A DNA stretch of 64,000 nt from Azolla caroliniana. Its lineage: Eukaryota; Polypodiophyta. Each line of letters begins with the position of its first letter. Position 1 is the first letter of the stretch. The translations under genes and the position numbers were made by a program. The DNA is taken from positions 16,058,001 through 16,122,000 of the forward strand of contig JBHGNT010000002.1 of the NCBI GenBank assembly GCA_043228905.1, given 5' to 3'. This document shows, one piece after another, positions 33,730 to 44,914 of the stretch. The notes below the pieces were generated by a model. That model did not search any database, was not told the DNA's origin, and saw only the letters and a list, made by a program, of their open reading frames with translations.

Positions 33730-33990
33730 TGTCATGATATAGAATGGTATGGCTTCAAAAGGATTTGACCCCATGACCTTGTGTCACATGGGTTGAAGCC
33801 CTACCGTTAAGTACGAGGAATATTGTTTTCATTTATTATTTCACTTAGGAAATCCATGTATATTCTACATGTCTCTCTCTCTCTCTCTCTCTCGTGAGTT
33901 CCACACCATCTTTTCCTCTTAAGTACTCATAATACTCATCCTCTACCTCTAGTACTAATTCCCTCTCCGTATTTAGTACTATTCCTAACA
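33730..33990 (+). repeat. 3' LTR of the chromovirus fragment
   Basis: A TG..CA-bounded sequence of 261 bp directly after the poly-G tract. It begins TGTCATGATATAG and ends CCTAACA, with a TC microsatellite inside (about 33872-33893). Copia C2 integrase is cut immediately to its right. Confidence 0.7.
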
Positions 33991-35245
33991 TTGTGCCACA
34001 ACTCACCGATAGTGTCAGATGCCATGTTCACTTCCTCCGGCATTTTCGGGCATGCATCAGGTACAATGTGTTGATCTTTAGGGCTCGAGCCAAGATTAGG
34101 CTTCCTCTACAAAACTTCATTATGTCGTTCCGGATGCTACCGGTGTAGCCTTCATCATCCAACCGATCAGCTGATATCAGGTTCAGTTGAACCTCCGAAA
34201 CATGGCGCACTTCTCTCAACATTAGTTTGCACCTAGTTGATGTAGTCAAACACACATCTCCTATGCCAACAATTCGGCATGCTCCTTCATTCCCCATCCT
34301 CACACAGGCATGATCTCCGACTCTATAGGATGAGAAGCACTTCTAGTCAACGGTTAGATGGAACAACGCTTCGAAGTCGACCACCCATGTTGATTCATCG
34401 CTAACAAGGTGCAACTCACTCTCCTCGGTGATTATCAGTAGTTCCTCGTCGCTTGTCGCGATTGCCAACGTTCCTCTCCTTTCCAAAATCTTCATCGGTT
34501 CCAGACCGTCGGCTCCCCCTTTGTCTTTCCGGAAGTGTCAGCAATTCTTCTGGAAGTGCCCCAACTTTTCGCAATAAAAGCAAGTGGGCCTCCCCCTTGA
34601 CTTCGACCTCATCCCCGACCTCTCCCGGTTCTGGGGACTTTGATTCCAGCCTCTTCCCAGGCTATTGTCGTCTTCTGAAACCAAGGCCTTCGAATCGGTT
34701 CCGAACTCCTGGTCCTTCTGGCGAGCTTCTTCATTTAGCAAACTCGACTTTACTCTCTCTAGGGATACTTAGTGCTTCCATTCCGAACCAGCGTTGCCCA
34801 AAGTGACGGCCAACGTCTCCCACCTATTCGGAAGGGATCCGAGCAGTAGCAATGCCAGTACCTCATTGGCTAGAGGTATTTCGAGGGAGGTAGTCCGATT
34901 TATCAGCCCCTGGAAGGCGTTCATATGCTCTGCCATCCTGGCACCATACTGGCACCATACTGATACCGGAGCCTCACTATCTTCTAGAATACTAAGACTC
35001 GATTTACAACATTCTTGTTTTCCAACATCATGCCAATCTTCTCCCAGAACTCATTGGCCTTGTTCTCTTCATTGAAGTTATTGTACAGGCTCATGTCGAT
35101 GAAGCATCTTATGTATGTCGAGGTCTTCATATGCATCACCTCCGAGGTCGCGACATCAATCTTATCCGGTCTTTTATCTCCAAATTGTACTGGTAGCCAG
35201 AGTCTTTGACCACTAACATGTCCCTCATCTTTGACTTCCACACTG
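33991..35245 (-). pseudogene. Copia C2 gag C-part, protease and pre-integrase remnant
   Basis: Minus-strand copia of the C family. It has the gag body (35250-34740, WLPVQFGDKRPDKIDVAT), a zinc knuckle PTCFYCEKLGHFQKNC (about 34595-34540), a damaged protease and the pre-integrase LWH motif cut at 33991. Its first gag residues lie at 45004-44952, on the far side of element 2. Confidence 0.85.
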
Positions 35246-35282
35246 AACATCGGGTCATTTGAAACAGGTGATATGTCGCATT
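35246..35282 (+). repeat. Left terminal inverted repeat of element 2
   Basis: Contains GGGTCATTTGAAACAGGTG followed by ATATGTCGCATT. It matches the right end in inverted orientation except for about six scattered substitutions. Confidence 0.75.
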
Positions 35283-35924
35283 CTCTTTTTCATATCTTAG
35301 TGAGATGTTAAAAAATGCCTTATTTAAGCAGAATTTCAAAAAGGCACGACGCATGCGTATGTTGTTTATGAAAACATAACGAAAAATAGAACTAACTAAT
35401 ATCACATCAACAAAATCATCCGACGTATATTCTATCTACCATGTTTTTTGTCCAAATCTTAGACAAGGGTATATTCGTCAACGCAAGTATAATAGTAATG
35501 CGAGTCCTTGTGCATATTCTAAAAAGCATACCCATTGAATAAGTGACTTCTTCTAATTATGTATGTATATTTATATATAATGTATGTTAAAGCAAATTGT
35601 GAACCTTGCAATTAAGAGATACTACTATGTCAAGAGAAAATTTCCATTAACGCGTGATACATGACACCGTCAATGTATAAATAAACTAGTCTACAATAAC
35701 ATTCCAATCATAGAGTAAATGATAGAGTATAATTTTATCGCCCATATACCCCAAACGATAAAGGAAACTTTAGACAACATGTTCACATACAAATTGTACT
35801 TAGAGATAATCTAAGTTCAATAAGTGTTACACGCAAATTATAAATAAGCTCAACTTATAATTTAACAATTCATATTGTTCAAATTTTACAATAAGCCATA
35901 TCCATTCAATCGAATAATAAGTCT
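35283..35924. other. Left subterminal region of element 2
   Basis: AT-rich non-coding DNA, comparable in position to the right subterminal region of element 1. No motif recognised. Confidence 0.4.
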
Positions 35925-36248
35925 GGTAAAGCTGTCTCTTCAGGATTAGCTCATTCATTAGGGCTGTCCTCATTGGCTTCGTCGGTACGCTAAGTTGAAT
36001 CATTAGTGTGTTTAGACTTTGACACGTCTTCTATTTCAACAAGGTCCCCTGCTTCTTCATCTAAAATCCCAAAGTTTCACTAGAAGTCATCTGGAACATC
36101 TCAGTTTCATTGATATGCTTTGCCTCAACTTCTTGGTCTTGATCAGGACAGTCCCAGATACCTTGGATCCTCATCAAGGTCCTTCTCTAATGCAACAAAG
36201 TTCCTGAACATCTTTCACACGCATGTTGTAGTTGTACATGACAGTAGA
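35925..36248 (-). pseudogene. Methyltransferase last-exon remnant in element 2
   Basis: A minus-strand decayed copy of the final exon of the element 1 methyltransferase. KMFRNFVALEKD corresponds to KLFRNTVALEKD, and WDCPDQDQEVEAKHINETE corresponds to WECPDQDEEVGAKNLANTE. An indel after the first block and several stops show it is dead. The remnant starts just after where FSGTG should be, at the same exon boundary as in element 1. Confidence 0.8.
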
Positions 36249-36379
36249 ATGAAATTGCACATGTAACATCAAACTAAAGAATAGACTATAACATTAATGT
36301 AAATTGATGTGACGAGTTAAATTATATACTTGCACCGGAAAAGAAATCTAAAACCCATTGAAAATTTGAAAATATAAAA

Positions 36380-38480
36380 AATCTTGGATTTTCAACTGGA
36401 ATCCAATGAAATGCGCTCGATTCTAGTTGAAATCCAAGCTTTTTTTTTAATTTTGTAATTTTTTAAAAAAATTCCATAAAAAAATAAAAAATGGATTTAA
36501 AACTAAAATACAATGCATTACATTCTATTTTTGTCTATACAACTAGAATCCAATGTAATGCATTAGATTAAAGTCGAAAATCCATTTTTAAAATTTTACT
36601 TTAATGTTATTTATTTATTTATATTTTTTTTCCATATAAAAAATAATAATAAGTGCCTTTTCAACTGAAATCTGATGCACTACATAGGATTGTAGTCTAT
36701 ACAGCTAGACATCGATGTAGTGCATCAGATTTTAGATGACAATCCTTTTGCTTTTCACTTGTTTTTCATTTTTTCAACAAATAAATAAAAATATTTTAAA
36801 AAAATGATTTCCAATTAAAATTTGATGCACAGCATCGGATTTCAATTGAAAATCCAATTTTTTTTTTGTTTTTTCATAAAACAATGAAATAATAATAAAA
36901 ATATTACATTTTCAACGGAAACCTAATGCACTACATCGGATTTCAGTTGAAAATCCATGATAAATGAAAAAAATAAATGAAAAATCTTGGACTTTCAATA
37001 GAAATCTGATGCAATGCATCGACTTTCCGTTCAAAATCCAGTTGAAAATGATGGATTTTCAACAGAAATCCGATGCACTGTATTCGATTTTAGCTGAAAA
37101 TACATCATTTTAAATGGCCAAAATCCATGATTTTTTTATTTTAAACATTTTTTTATGGAAAAAATAAGAAAATTTGAAAAAAATAAGAAAAAGTGGATTT
37201 TCAACTGAAATCCGATGCACTACATCAGATTTCCATTGAAAATCCATTTTTTCAATTTTTATTTATTTATTTATGGGAAAAATAAAACAATTCAAACAAA
37301 ATACAAAAAAAAATTCAAAAAAGAAGAAAATTTGGAAACAAATAAGAAAAAGTGGACTTTCCACTGAAATCTGATGCAGTGCATCGGATTTCCATTGAAA
37401 ATCCATTTTTTCAATTTTTATTTATTTATTTATGGAAAAAAAAAAATGGACTTTCAACAGAAATCCAATGCAGTGTATCAGATTTGCATTGAAAATCCAT
37501 TTTTTCAATTTTTCTTTATTTATTTATGGCAAAAATAAATAAATTCAAAACAAATTCAAAAAATAAGAAAATTTGGAAACAAATAAGAAAAAGTGGTCTT
37601 TGAACTGAAATCCGATGCAGTGCATCGGATTTCCATTGAAAATCCATTTTTTCAATTTTTATTTATTTATGTATGCGAAAACAAAAATTCCCAAAAAAAA
37701 TAAAAAAATAAGAAAATTCGGAAACAAATAAGAAAAAGTGGTCTTTCAACCGAAATACAATGCAATGCATCGGATTTGTGTTGAAAATCCATTTTTATAA
37801 TTTGTATGTATTGATTTATGGGAAAAATAAAAAAACTCAAAACAAATTCAAAAAATAAAAAATTTTGGAAAGAAATAAGAAAAAGTGGTCTTTCAATTGA
37901 AATCCGATGCAGTGCATTGGATTTCCATCGAAAATCCATGTTTTCAATTTTTATTTATTCATCTATGGAAAAATAAAAAAATCAATAGAAATACCAAAAA
38001 ATCAAAAAATATTACATTTCGGAAACAAATAAGAAAAAGTGGACTTTCAATCGAAATCCGATGTAGAGCATCGGATTTTAGTTGAAAATCCATTTTTCCA
38101 ATTTTTATTTATTTCTTTATGGAAAAAATTAAAAAATTATAAAAAGATTACAAAAAATAAGAAAACTCGGAAACAAATAAGAAAAGGTGGACTTTCGACT
38201 AAAATTCGATGCATCGGATTTCCATTGAAAATCCATTTGTAAAAGTTTTTTCATTTTTTAAAGATATTTTGAAAGTGGATTTTCAACTGAAATCCAATGC
38301 AGTGTAACATATTTTAGTCTATAGCTAGAATTCGATGCAAATGCATGTCTCACTTGAAAATGCAAGAGTATTTTTTTAATGGAAATTTTTTATAAAATTC
38401 CAAGACATACAATAGGAATCTGATGTAGTACATCCAATTCTAGATGTATAGAGTAAAATTCGACATAGTGCATCAGATCT
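36380..38480. repeat. Palindrome array of element 2
   Basis: About 16 copies of a roughly 27-bp palindrome: arm GAAATCCGATGCA, one central base, reverse-complement arm, often flanked by TTTTCAACT/AGTTGAAAA so that the inverted repeat spans about 45-50 bp. Good copies lie near 37060, 37207, 37363, 37605, 37897 and 38050. Between about 37190 and 38230 the unit repeats roughly every 150 bp (once at about 95 bp), with AT-rich spacers (TTTATTTATTTATGG, AAATAAGAAAAAGTGG). Outer copies are degenerate. Confidence 0.92.
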
Positions 38481-38716
38481 AGATGGAATGAATCTGATTT
38501 ATGTTTGACATCAAAGACTTACTATGAGAATCTAAGAAAAACGAAAAAACATCTTTACGACATTTTGAGATTCTAATGATTTTGGTAGAAGGTTTCTCTC
38601 ACATAATCAAATATCGTAAATAGAAAGTACATAATTAAATATCATAACCAAAAAGTGAAGAAGAATGAATGCATCAAGCACATCTACTCTTACATTGGAT
38701 AATATTTATATACTAG

Positions 38717-38905
38717 TGTATGACTTATCTTGACCAAAACAAGTTATCTGCGACAAACCACAATAAAGATACTAAAAGAGGATCTTGAATGTGGCTTCAG
38801 ACACAACACAAAGACAAACAAGAAGCATGACTCATAACCTCGATGAGGTTGGATGGCAATCGGATGAAGACAATGCATTAGTTGCCATTGATGATGAGGA
38901 TGAGA
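38717..38905 (+). pseudogene. Transposase C-terminal remnant in element 2
   Basis: Plus-strand homologue of the element 1 transposase tail. LTKTSYLRQTTIKILKEDL corresponds to LTKAGRLRKSTIDIIKEKL. After a frame change, TQRQTRSMTHNL and DEDNALVAIDDEDE correspond to SQRQTRSATYNL and DEDNALIGTSEDDE. Copia C1 interrupts it at 38906; the last codons and stop follow at 44585-44592, reading ESS-stop against EESS in element 1. Confidence 0.85.
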
Positions 38906-39756
38906 TGATGGGAACTTGTCGTTCCTTATGCGCAAGACTCGGCCACAACCGAGATTCTTTTTATACACAGAAAACGGGAAATAGAACACGCGACACAAAG
39001 AAGAAGAAAAAAAGGGTACACAGAATGTTTACGTGGAAAACCCCAAACTAGGGGAAAAACCACGGCAGCCCACAGGCTGCAAACTGTCACTATGTAGGAA
39101 TATACAACAGTGAGTTCACTGAGGCACCGACCTCGTGCTCACAAGTCTTTGCCACAGGCGGCGGTTACAACAGAGACAACGACCTCGTCTCTCTCTCTTT
39201 CTCTGTACAGTTGCGCACTCTCGTTTCTTCTTTGCACCAACAAGGAAGAATGACAACAACTACAACTAAAAGTTTGCCCTAAGTCATATTTATACTAATA
39301 TGACTTTTCGGCTATTTACAAATGTAGCCTCGATGGGCTCTCAGAAACATATTTACGAATATGTCTCTTCATCCGGTTCATACTGGGCCTGCACCATCCG
39401 GCTCTCCGTAGCCGGGTACTCCTCATCCGGTTCATACCGGGCCTGCACCATCCGGCTCTCCATAGCCGGGTACTCCTCATCCGGTTCATACCGGGCCTGC
39501 ACCATCCGGCTCTCCGTAGCCGGGTACTCCTCATCCGGTTCATACCGGGTCTGTATCATCTGGCTCTCCGTAGCCAGGTACTCCTCATCCGGTCTTCACC
39601 GGGTCTGCATCATCCGGTCTTCACCGGGTCTGCATCATCCGGTCTTCACCGGGTCTGCATCATCTGGTCTTCGACCTCGGCCTATCGGCCTCGGCCGAGT
39701 TTGTTCATCTGCACTGATCTTCTCCCTTCCCATCCGGAGGGACTTGTTTCCCAACA
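38906..39756 (-). repeat. 3' LTR of copia C1
   Basis: 851 bp, TG..CA. It contains tandem copies of a 54-bp unit (CATCCGGTTCATACCGGGCC..) from about 39367, and then short CATCCGGTCTTCACCGGGTC units. A purine tract lies at 39757-39773 on the minus strand. It is longer than the 5' LTR mainly through extra short units and an extra CCTCGGC piece. Confidence 0.9.
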
Positions 39757-39853
39757 AACTCCCCCTTCACTCCGGCATGGGGTGTCTTACCAGCCCGATC
39801 CTCTTCCGACATGCGTCCAGCTTGTCGGGTGTCATTACTTTGGTCAGCATATC

Positions 39854-40570
39854 TTACCCGTTTTCTGCCGTGTGGATCTTCGTTAGTGCGAACTCCTGGT
39901 CATCTACTCTTTCCCGGATCCAGTGATACCTACGTTGGATATGCTTCGTCCGGGAATGGTAGGCCGCATTCTTAGCAAGGTGGATGGCACTTTGACTGTC
40001 GCAGTAGAGTTGGTATTCCTCTTGCCAGATACCGAGCTCTCCGATGAAGTCCTTCATCCATAATATTTCCTTGCCGGCTTCCACAGCCGCCATGTACTCT
40101 GCCTCTGTGGTTGACAATGCAACCGTCTTCTGCAGCCTCGACTGCCACGAAACAGCTCCCCCTGCGTATGTCATCACATACCCGGATGTAGACCGGCTGG
40201 TATCCACATCAGCCGACATGTCCGAATCGGTGAAACCGTCCAGTTGAGGTTTTCCGGAGCCGAATCGGAGACACATATTTGAAGTGCCCTTCAAATACCG
40301 GAGTATCCACTTGACCGCGTTCCAGTGCTCCTTGCCGGGATTACTCATGAACCGGCTCACCACTTCGACTGCGTATCCAATGTCCAGTCGGGTACAAACC
40401 ATTGCGTACATCAAGCTCCCGATGGCAGAGGCATATGGAATCTTCATCATATCCTCCTTCTCTGCTTTCGTCTTCGGGCTTTGCTTGCCGAATAGCCTGT
40501 AGTTTGCCGGAAGTGTCGATCCGACCGGTTTCGCTTCTGACATGTTGAACCGGTGAAGCACCTTTGTCAC
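39854..40570 (-). pseudogene. Copia C1 RNase H region
   Basis: A 238-residue frame covering the RT thumb (RFNMSEAKPVGSTLP, YASAIGSLMYAMVCTR) and RNase H (FTDSDMSADVD, STTEAEYMAAVEA, LYCDSQSAIHLAKN, HSRTKHIQRRYHWIRE). It is separated from the RT by a short deletion and frame change near 40570. Confidence 0.88.
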
Positions 40571-41223
40571 ATACTTCTCATCTGTCTTGCCGGACCCAAG
40601 TCTTTCATTGAGAAGGTCCGATTGAGAGCCTTCTTCAGCATCCGTATTTTGACTTGGTCACGTCCGACGATCAACATGTCATCCACGTATAGGAGGAGTA
40701 TTAAGAAGTCGCCTCCTTCGAACTTCTTCACAAACACATAGTGATCGGCCTGTGTCTTGTGGTACCCTTGATCGGTCATGAAGGAGTCGAACTTCCGGTA
40801 CCATTGCCGGGGAGCCTGCTTCAGTCCGTACAGGCTCTTCTTCAACCTGCATACCAGGTGCTCCTTCCCTTTCTCCACAAATCCTTCCGGTTGCTGCATG
40901 TAGATCTCCTCTTCGAGGTCGCCGTGAAGGAATGCCGTCTTCACGTTCAGCTGCTCTACCTCGAGGTCCATGCTTGCTGCTATACTCAGCACCGTCCGGA
41001 TGGAGGTCATCTTTACTACCGGGGCAAATATCTCGTCGAAGTCCACGCCCTTCTTCTGCTGGAACCCCTTCACCACGATCCTGACTTTGTATCTCGGGGG
41101 GTTGCCGGCATCTCCCGGTTTCAACTTGTACACCCACTTGTTTCGGAGTGCCCGCTTTCCTTTCGGCAGCTCCACCAATTCGTACGTATGGTTCTCATGC
41201 AGGGAATCCATCTCGTCCTGCAT
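40567..41223 (-). pseudogene. Copia C1 reverse transcriptase
   Basis: A 218-residue RT frame starting MQDEMDSLHENHTYELVELP. It includes NKWVYKLKPG, VKTAFLHGDLEEEIYM, KSLYGLKQAPRQWYRKFDSF and the catalytic LLYVDDMLIVG. Upstream it reads in frame with the integrase tail except for a stop at about 41565. The expected ILGMHI block after KDLGPARQ is missing, which breaks the link to RNase H. Confidence 0.9.
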
Positions 41224-41562
41224 GGCACTTAACCATTTTCGGCTGTGGGTGTCTTCCTTCGCTTCTTCGAAGCTTTCCGGCTCCCCCTCATCGGTTAGCA
41301 GAACATGCTCTGCATCCGGAAATCTCCAGGGGGGCCTTCTCTCTCTTAGAGGATATCTCCGTCTTTGGGCTTTGGTAGCCGGCTCCTCTATTTGCTCTTC
41401 ATCCGAATCCGATTCGGGGTCTTGACCGGTTCCGGTCTCAGCTTCCTCTACTTCATCTTCTGCCGGTTCGGTATCCTCACCGTAACCGGCTGGTTCCTCG
41501 AGTGCTGACCGGTCTCTTGCCGGTTGGGTCTGCTCATCGTAGAGTCTATCCTTACCGGTCGA

Positions 41563-42555
41563 CTAGGAGTTCATTATCTTCTTCTCCGACTCCCAATCGG
41601 CGAGCGTCTTGTCCTCCATGAAGATAATATCTCGACTCCGGAATACCTTCTTGTCAACCGGATCCCACACTCGGTAGCCGAACTCATCGTCACCGTAACC
41701 GAGGAATATGCATGGCCGGGTCTTTGGATCTAACTTTCCTCTCCGGTCCTTTGCTACATGCACGTACGCGAGACACCCGAACACCCTCAGATGCCGGTAG
41801 GACACTTCCTTACCGGTCCATACTCTCTGTGGCGTGTCTCCGTCCAAGGGTACTGAGGGTGATCTATTTATCGCGTATGTCGCCGTCGACAGTGCCTCAA
41901 CCCAAAACTTCTTGGGTAGTTTTGCATGCGCTAGCATACTCCGGACCCTCTCCATTATGGTCCGGTTCATCCTCTCGGCCAATCCGTTTAGTTCCGGCGT
42001 CTTCGGCACGGTGAATTCAAGCCGGATTCCCTTCGAGCGGCAGTACTCCTCGAACTGCCCCCGGTACTCTCCTCCGTTATCTGCTCGAACCGCCTTCAAC
42101 TTCCGGCCGGTTTCTCTTTCCACTCTCGCATGGAGCTCTTTGAAGACGGATAACACCTGATCCTTCGCCTTCAGCGGTGTTGTCCACAGCTTCCGGCTGT
42201 GGTCATCTATGAACGTCACGAAGTACTGCGCTCCGGCATGTGACTTCGTGTCTACTAAACACACATCCGTATGCACCAACTCCAGTGGTGCATTACGTCT
42301 CATCGGTGGCCTTGGTCGGAAGGAGGTCCGGTTCTGCTTACCGGCCAGACAATCAGTGCACTTCTCCAAGTGCACGTTCTTCACTGGAATGAGGTTGTCG
42401 TCTACAAGCCTCTTCATCCCCTTCTCGCTCATGTGACACAACCTCTTGTGCCACAGCTCACCGGCAGTGTCGGATGCCACGTTCACTTCTTCCGGGCATA
42501 ACCGGGCATTCATCAGGTACAGGGTGTTTTGTAACCTTTCGGGCCCGAGCCACAA
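41563..42555 (-). pseudogene. Copia C1 integrase
   Basis: The pre-integrase zinc finger (LWHKRLCHMSEKGMKRL, then CTDCLAGK) and the catalytic core with all three acidic residues: HTDVCL, RADNGGEY and the glutamate in LNGLAERMNRTIMERVRS. The copia-specific PQRVWTGKEVSYRHLRVFG and FLGYGDDEFGYRVWDP follow. It overlaps the gag-protease frame, so a frameshift near 42500 separates them. Confidence 0.9.
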
Positions 42556-43762
42556 TCAGGATCCCTTTGCTGAACTTCATAACACCATTCTGGATGCTAC
42601 CCATGTAGCCTTCATCATCTAACCGACCGGCTGATATCAGGTTCAGACGAACTTCCGGAACATGTCGTACATCCTTCAGTAGCAACTTGCATCCGGTTGG
42701 TGTTGTCAGCCACACGTCTCCTATGGCGACAATTCGGCATGTACCTTCATTCCCCATCCGGACACATCCGTGGTCACCGGCTGAGTAGGATGAGAAGCAT
42801 TTCCGGTCCGGGGTAAGGTGGAACGATGCTCCGGAGTCTACCACCCAGGTCATCTCGTCGTCGGCAAGGTTTATCTCACACACCTCAGTGATGAGCATCA
42901 ACTCTTCTTCACTTGCCGCGATTGCCATCGTTCCCTTCCGGTCCGGCCCCCTCCGGTCTTTACCGTTCCAGTCCGGGGTTTGCTTCAAATCGGTATCGTC
43001 GTTTTCCTTGTCTTTATGGAAATGCCGACAGTTCTTTTGGAAGTGTCCCAGCTTGCCGCAATAGAAGCAAGTAGGCCTCCCCCTTGACTTTGACCGTGTC
43101 CCCGACTTCTCCCGGTTTTGAGGACTACGGTTTCTATGTCTTCCGCGTTCCGATTCGGTAAGGAGCGCTTTGGAGTCGGAGCTCGTATCTTTATCCTTCC
43201 GACTCACCTCCTCATCTAGCAAGCTCGACTTTACTCTTGCTAGGGATAACCGTTTTCCTTCCGGCCCGGCGTTGCCCAAAGTGACAACCAACGTCTCCCA
43301 GCTATCTGGGAGGGAACCGAGCAGGAGTAGCGCAAGTACCTCATCGGCGAGAGGTACCTCAAATGAAGTTGCCTGGTGGATCAGCCCTTGGAAGGCATTC
43401 ATGTGCTCCGCCATGCTGGAGCCATCTTGGTACCGGAGTCTTACTAGCTTCCGGAATACCGACACCTGATTGACAGCATTTTTGTTCTGAAACATTATGC
43501 CGATCTTCTCCCAGAGCTCATGAGCCTTGCTCTCTTCATTGAAGTTGTTGTATAGGCTCATGTCGATGAAGCACCGTATGTACGCCGTTGTCTTCATGTG
43601 CATCACCTCCCATATCGCGGCGTCGATTTTGTCCGGTCTCTTGTCCCCGAACTGAACCGGCAGCCAGAGGTCTTTAACAACGAGCATGTCCCTCATCTTC
43701 GACTTCCACACTGAATAGTTGGAGCCGGTGAGCTTGAACATGCCGCCAAACGATTCGTCCAT
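42458..43762 (-). CDS. Copia C1 gag and protease
   Basis: One open frame from the gag start MDESFGGMFKL to beyond the protease. Gag: DUF4219/UBN2-like body with IRCFIDMSLYNNFNEE and LLLLGSLPDSWETLVVTL. Zinc knuckle CFYCGKLGHFQKNC at about 43071-43030. Protease with TWVVDSGASFHLT at about 42852. The start chosen is the gag methionine downstream of the primer site. The open frame extends into the LTR, but translation would begin after it. Confidence 0.85.
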   Translation of the reverse strand: MDESFGGMFKLTGSNYSVWKSKMRDMLVVKDLWLPVQFGDKRPDKIDAAIWEVMHMKTTAYIRCFIDMSLYNNFNEESKAHELWEKIGIMFQNKNAVNQVSVFRKLVRLRYQDGSSMAEHMNAFQGLIHQATSFEVPLADEVLALLLLGSLPDSWETLVVTLGNAGPEGKRLSLARVKSSLLDEEVSRKDKDTSSDSKALLTESERGRHRNRSPQNREKSGTRSKSRGRPTCFYCGKLGHFQKNCRHFHKDKENDDTDLKQTPDWNGKDRRGPDRKGTMAIAASEEELMLITEVCEINLADDEMTWVVDSGASFHLTPDRKCFSSYSAGDHGCVRMGNEGTCRIVAIGDVWLTTPTGCKLLLKDVRHVPEVRLNLISAGRLDDEGYMGSIQNGVMKFSKGILIVARARKVTKHPVPDECPVMPGRSERGIRHCR

Positions 43763-43778
43763 TTTCTGTGTCGATTTC

Positions 43779-43790
43779 GCTCTGATACCA
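43779..43790 (-). other. Primer-binding site of copia C1
   Basis: Minus strand TGGTATCAGAGC, complementary to initiator-Met tRNA, two bases from the 5' LTR. Confidence 0.92.
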
Positions 43791-43792
43791 CT

Positions 43793-44579
43793 TGACGGGA
43801 ACTTGTCGTTCCTTATGCGCAAGACTCGGCCACAACCGAGATTCTTTTTATACACAGAAAACGGGAAATAGAACACGCGACACAAAGAAGAAGAAAAAAA
43901 GGGTACACAGAATGTTTACGTGGAAAACCCCAAACTAGGGGAAAAACCACAGCAGCCCACAGGCTGCAAGCTGTCACTATGTAGGAATATACAACAGTGA
44001 GTTAACTGAGGCACCGACCTCGTGCTCACAAGTCTTTGCCATAGGCGGCGGTTACAACAGAGACAACGACCTCGTCTCTCTCTCTTTCTTTGTACAGTTG
44101 CGCACTCTTGTTTCTTCTTTGCACCAACAAGGAAGAATGACAACAACTACAACTAAAAGTTTGCCCTAAGTCATATTTATACTAATATGACTTTTCGGCT
44201 ATTTACAAATGTAGCCTCGATGGGCTCTCAGAAACATATTTACGAATATGTCTCTTCATCCGGTTCATACCGGGCCTGCACCATCCGGCTCTCCGTAGCT
44301 GGGTACTCCTCATCCGGTTCCTACCGGGCCTGCACCATCCGGCTCTCCATAGCCGGGTACTCCTCATCCGGTTCATACCGGGCCTGCACCATCCGGCTCT
44401 CCGTAGCCGGGTACTCCTCATCCGGTTCATACCGGGTCTGTATCATCCGGCTCTCCGTAGCCAGGTACTCCTCATCCGGTCTTCACCGGGTCTGCATCAT
44501 CTGGTCTTCGACCTCGGCCGAGTTTGTTCATCGGCACTGATCTTCTCCCTTCCCATCCGGAGGGACCTGTTTCCCAACA
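43793..44579 (-). repeat. 5' LTR of copia C1
   Basis: 787 bp, TG..CA, with the 54-bp tandem repeats from about 44254. It is flanked by TGAGA at 44580-44584. Confidence 0.92.
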
Positions 44580-44914
44580 TGAGAGCTCATAAACTCTTAC
44601 TAGTTCATCTAATGGGTATGAGGATGATGGCATAAACTTGGAAAACGATTGTCCTGTTATGTTAACTGTAGTTATTGTATTGTACATCAAGATTTGGATT
44701 CATGAATTTCTATAAATATTGGTGTTAGTCATTTTGGATATTCATTTGTAAATTTGACATGTCCATTATTTAGGCATTTTTTTAAACACCTAAATTTTCG
44801 TACATGCTAGAAATCAATGTATTTTTGGGACATTTTTAAAAATCCTTTACGCATGCGGCACCCCTTTTTGTGCATCACCCTAATTTGTGTCATTGTTTTA
44901 TGGATAGTTTTCAA
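44580..44914. other. Right subterminal region of element 2
   Basis: Holds the TGAGA duplication, the last codons and stop of the transposase remnant (to 44592), then about 320 bp of AT-rich non-coding DNA. Confidence 0.6.

Larger units (their letters stand above)
38906..44579 (-). mobile_element. Copia C1, nearly complete, nested in element 2
   Basis: A 5,674-bp minus-strand Ty1/copia element with both LTRs, primer site, purine tract, gag and pol. The 5-bp target duplication TGAGA lies at 38901-38905 and 44580-44584. The first about 230 bp of the two LTRs differ at only about four positions, so insertion is recent. It landed in the transposase remnant of element 2. Coding is broken by at least one stop and by frame changes, so it is probably non-autonomous. 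Confidence 0.93.

Noticed and set aside
35246-35253. An 8-bp target duplication for element 2
   Set aside because: No matching 8-mer was found at both ends. The flanks have diverged or the ends are misplaced by a few bases.
39300-39926. Open frames of repeated SSGSYRACTIRLSVAGY or YEPDEEYPATES
   Set aside because: They are translations of the 54-bp LTR tandem repeats and recur in every C-family LTR. There is no evidence of a gene.
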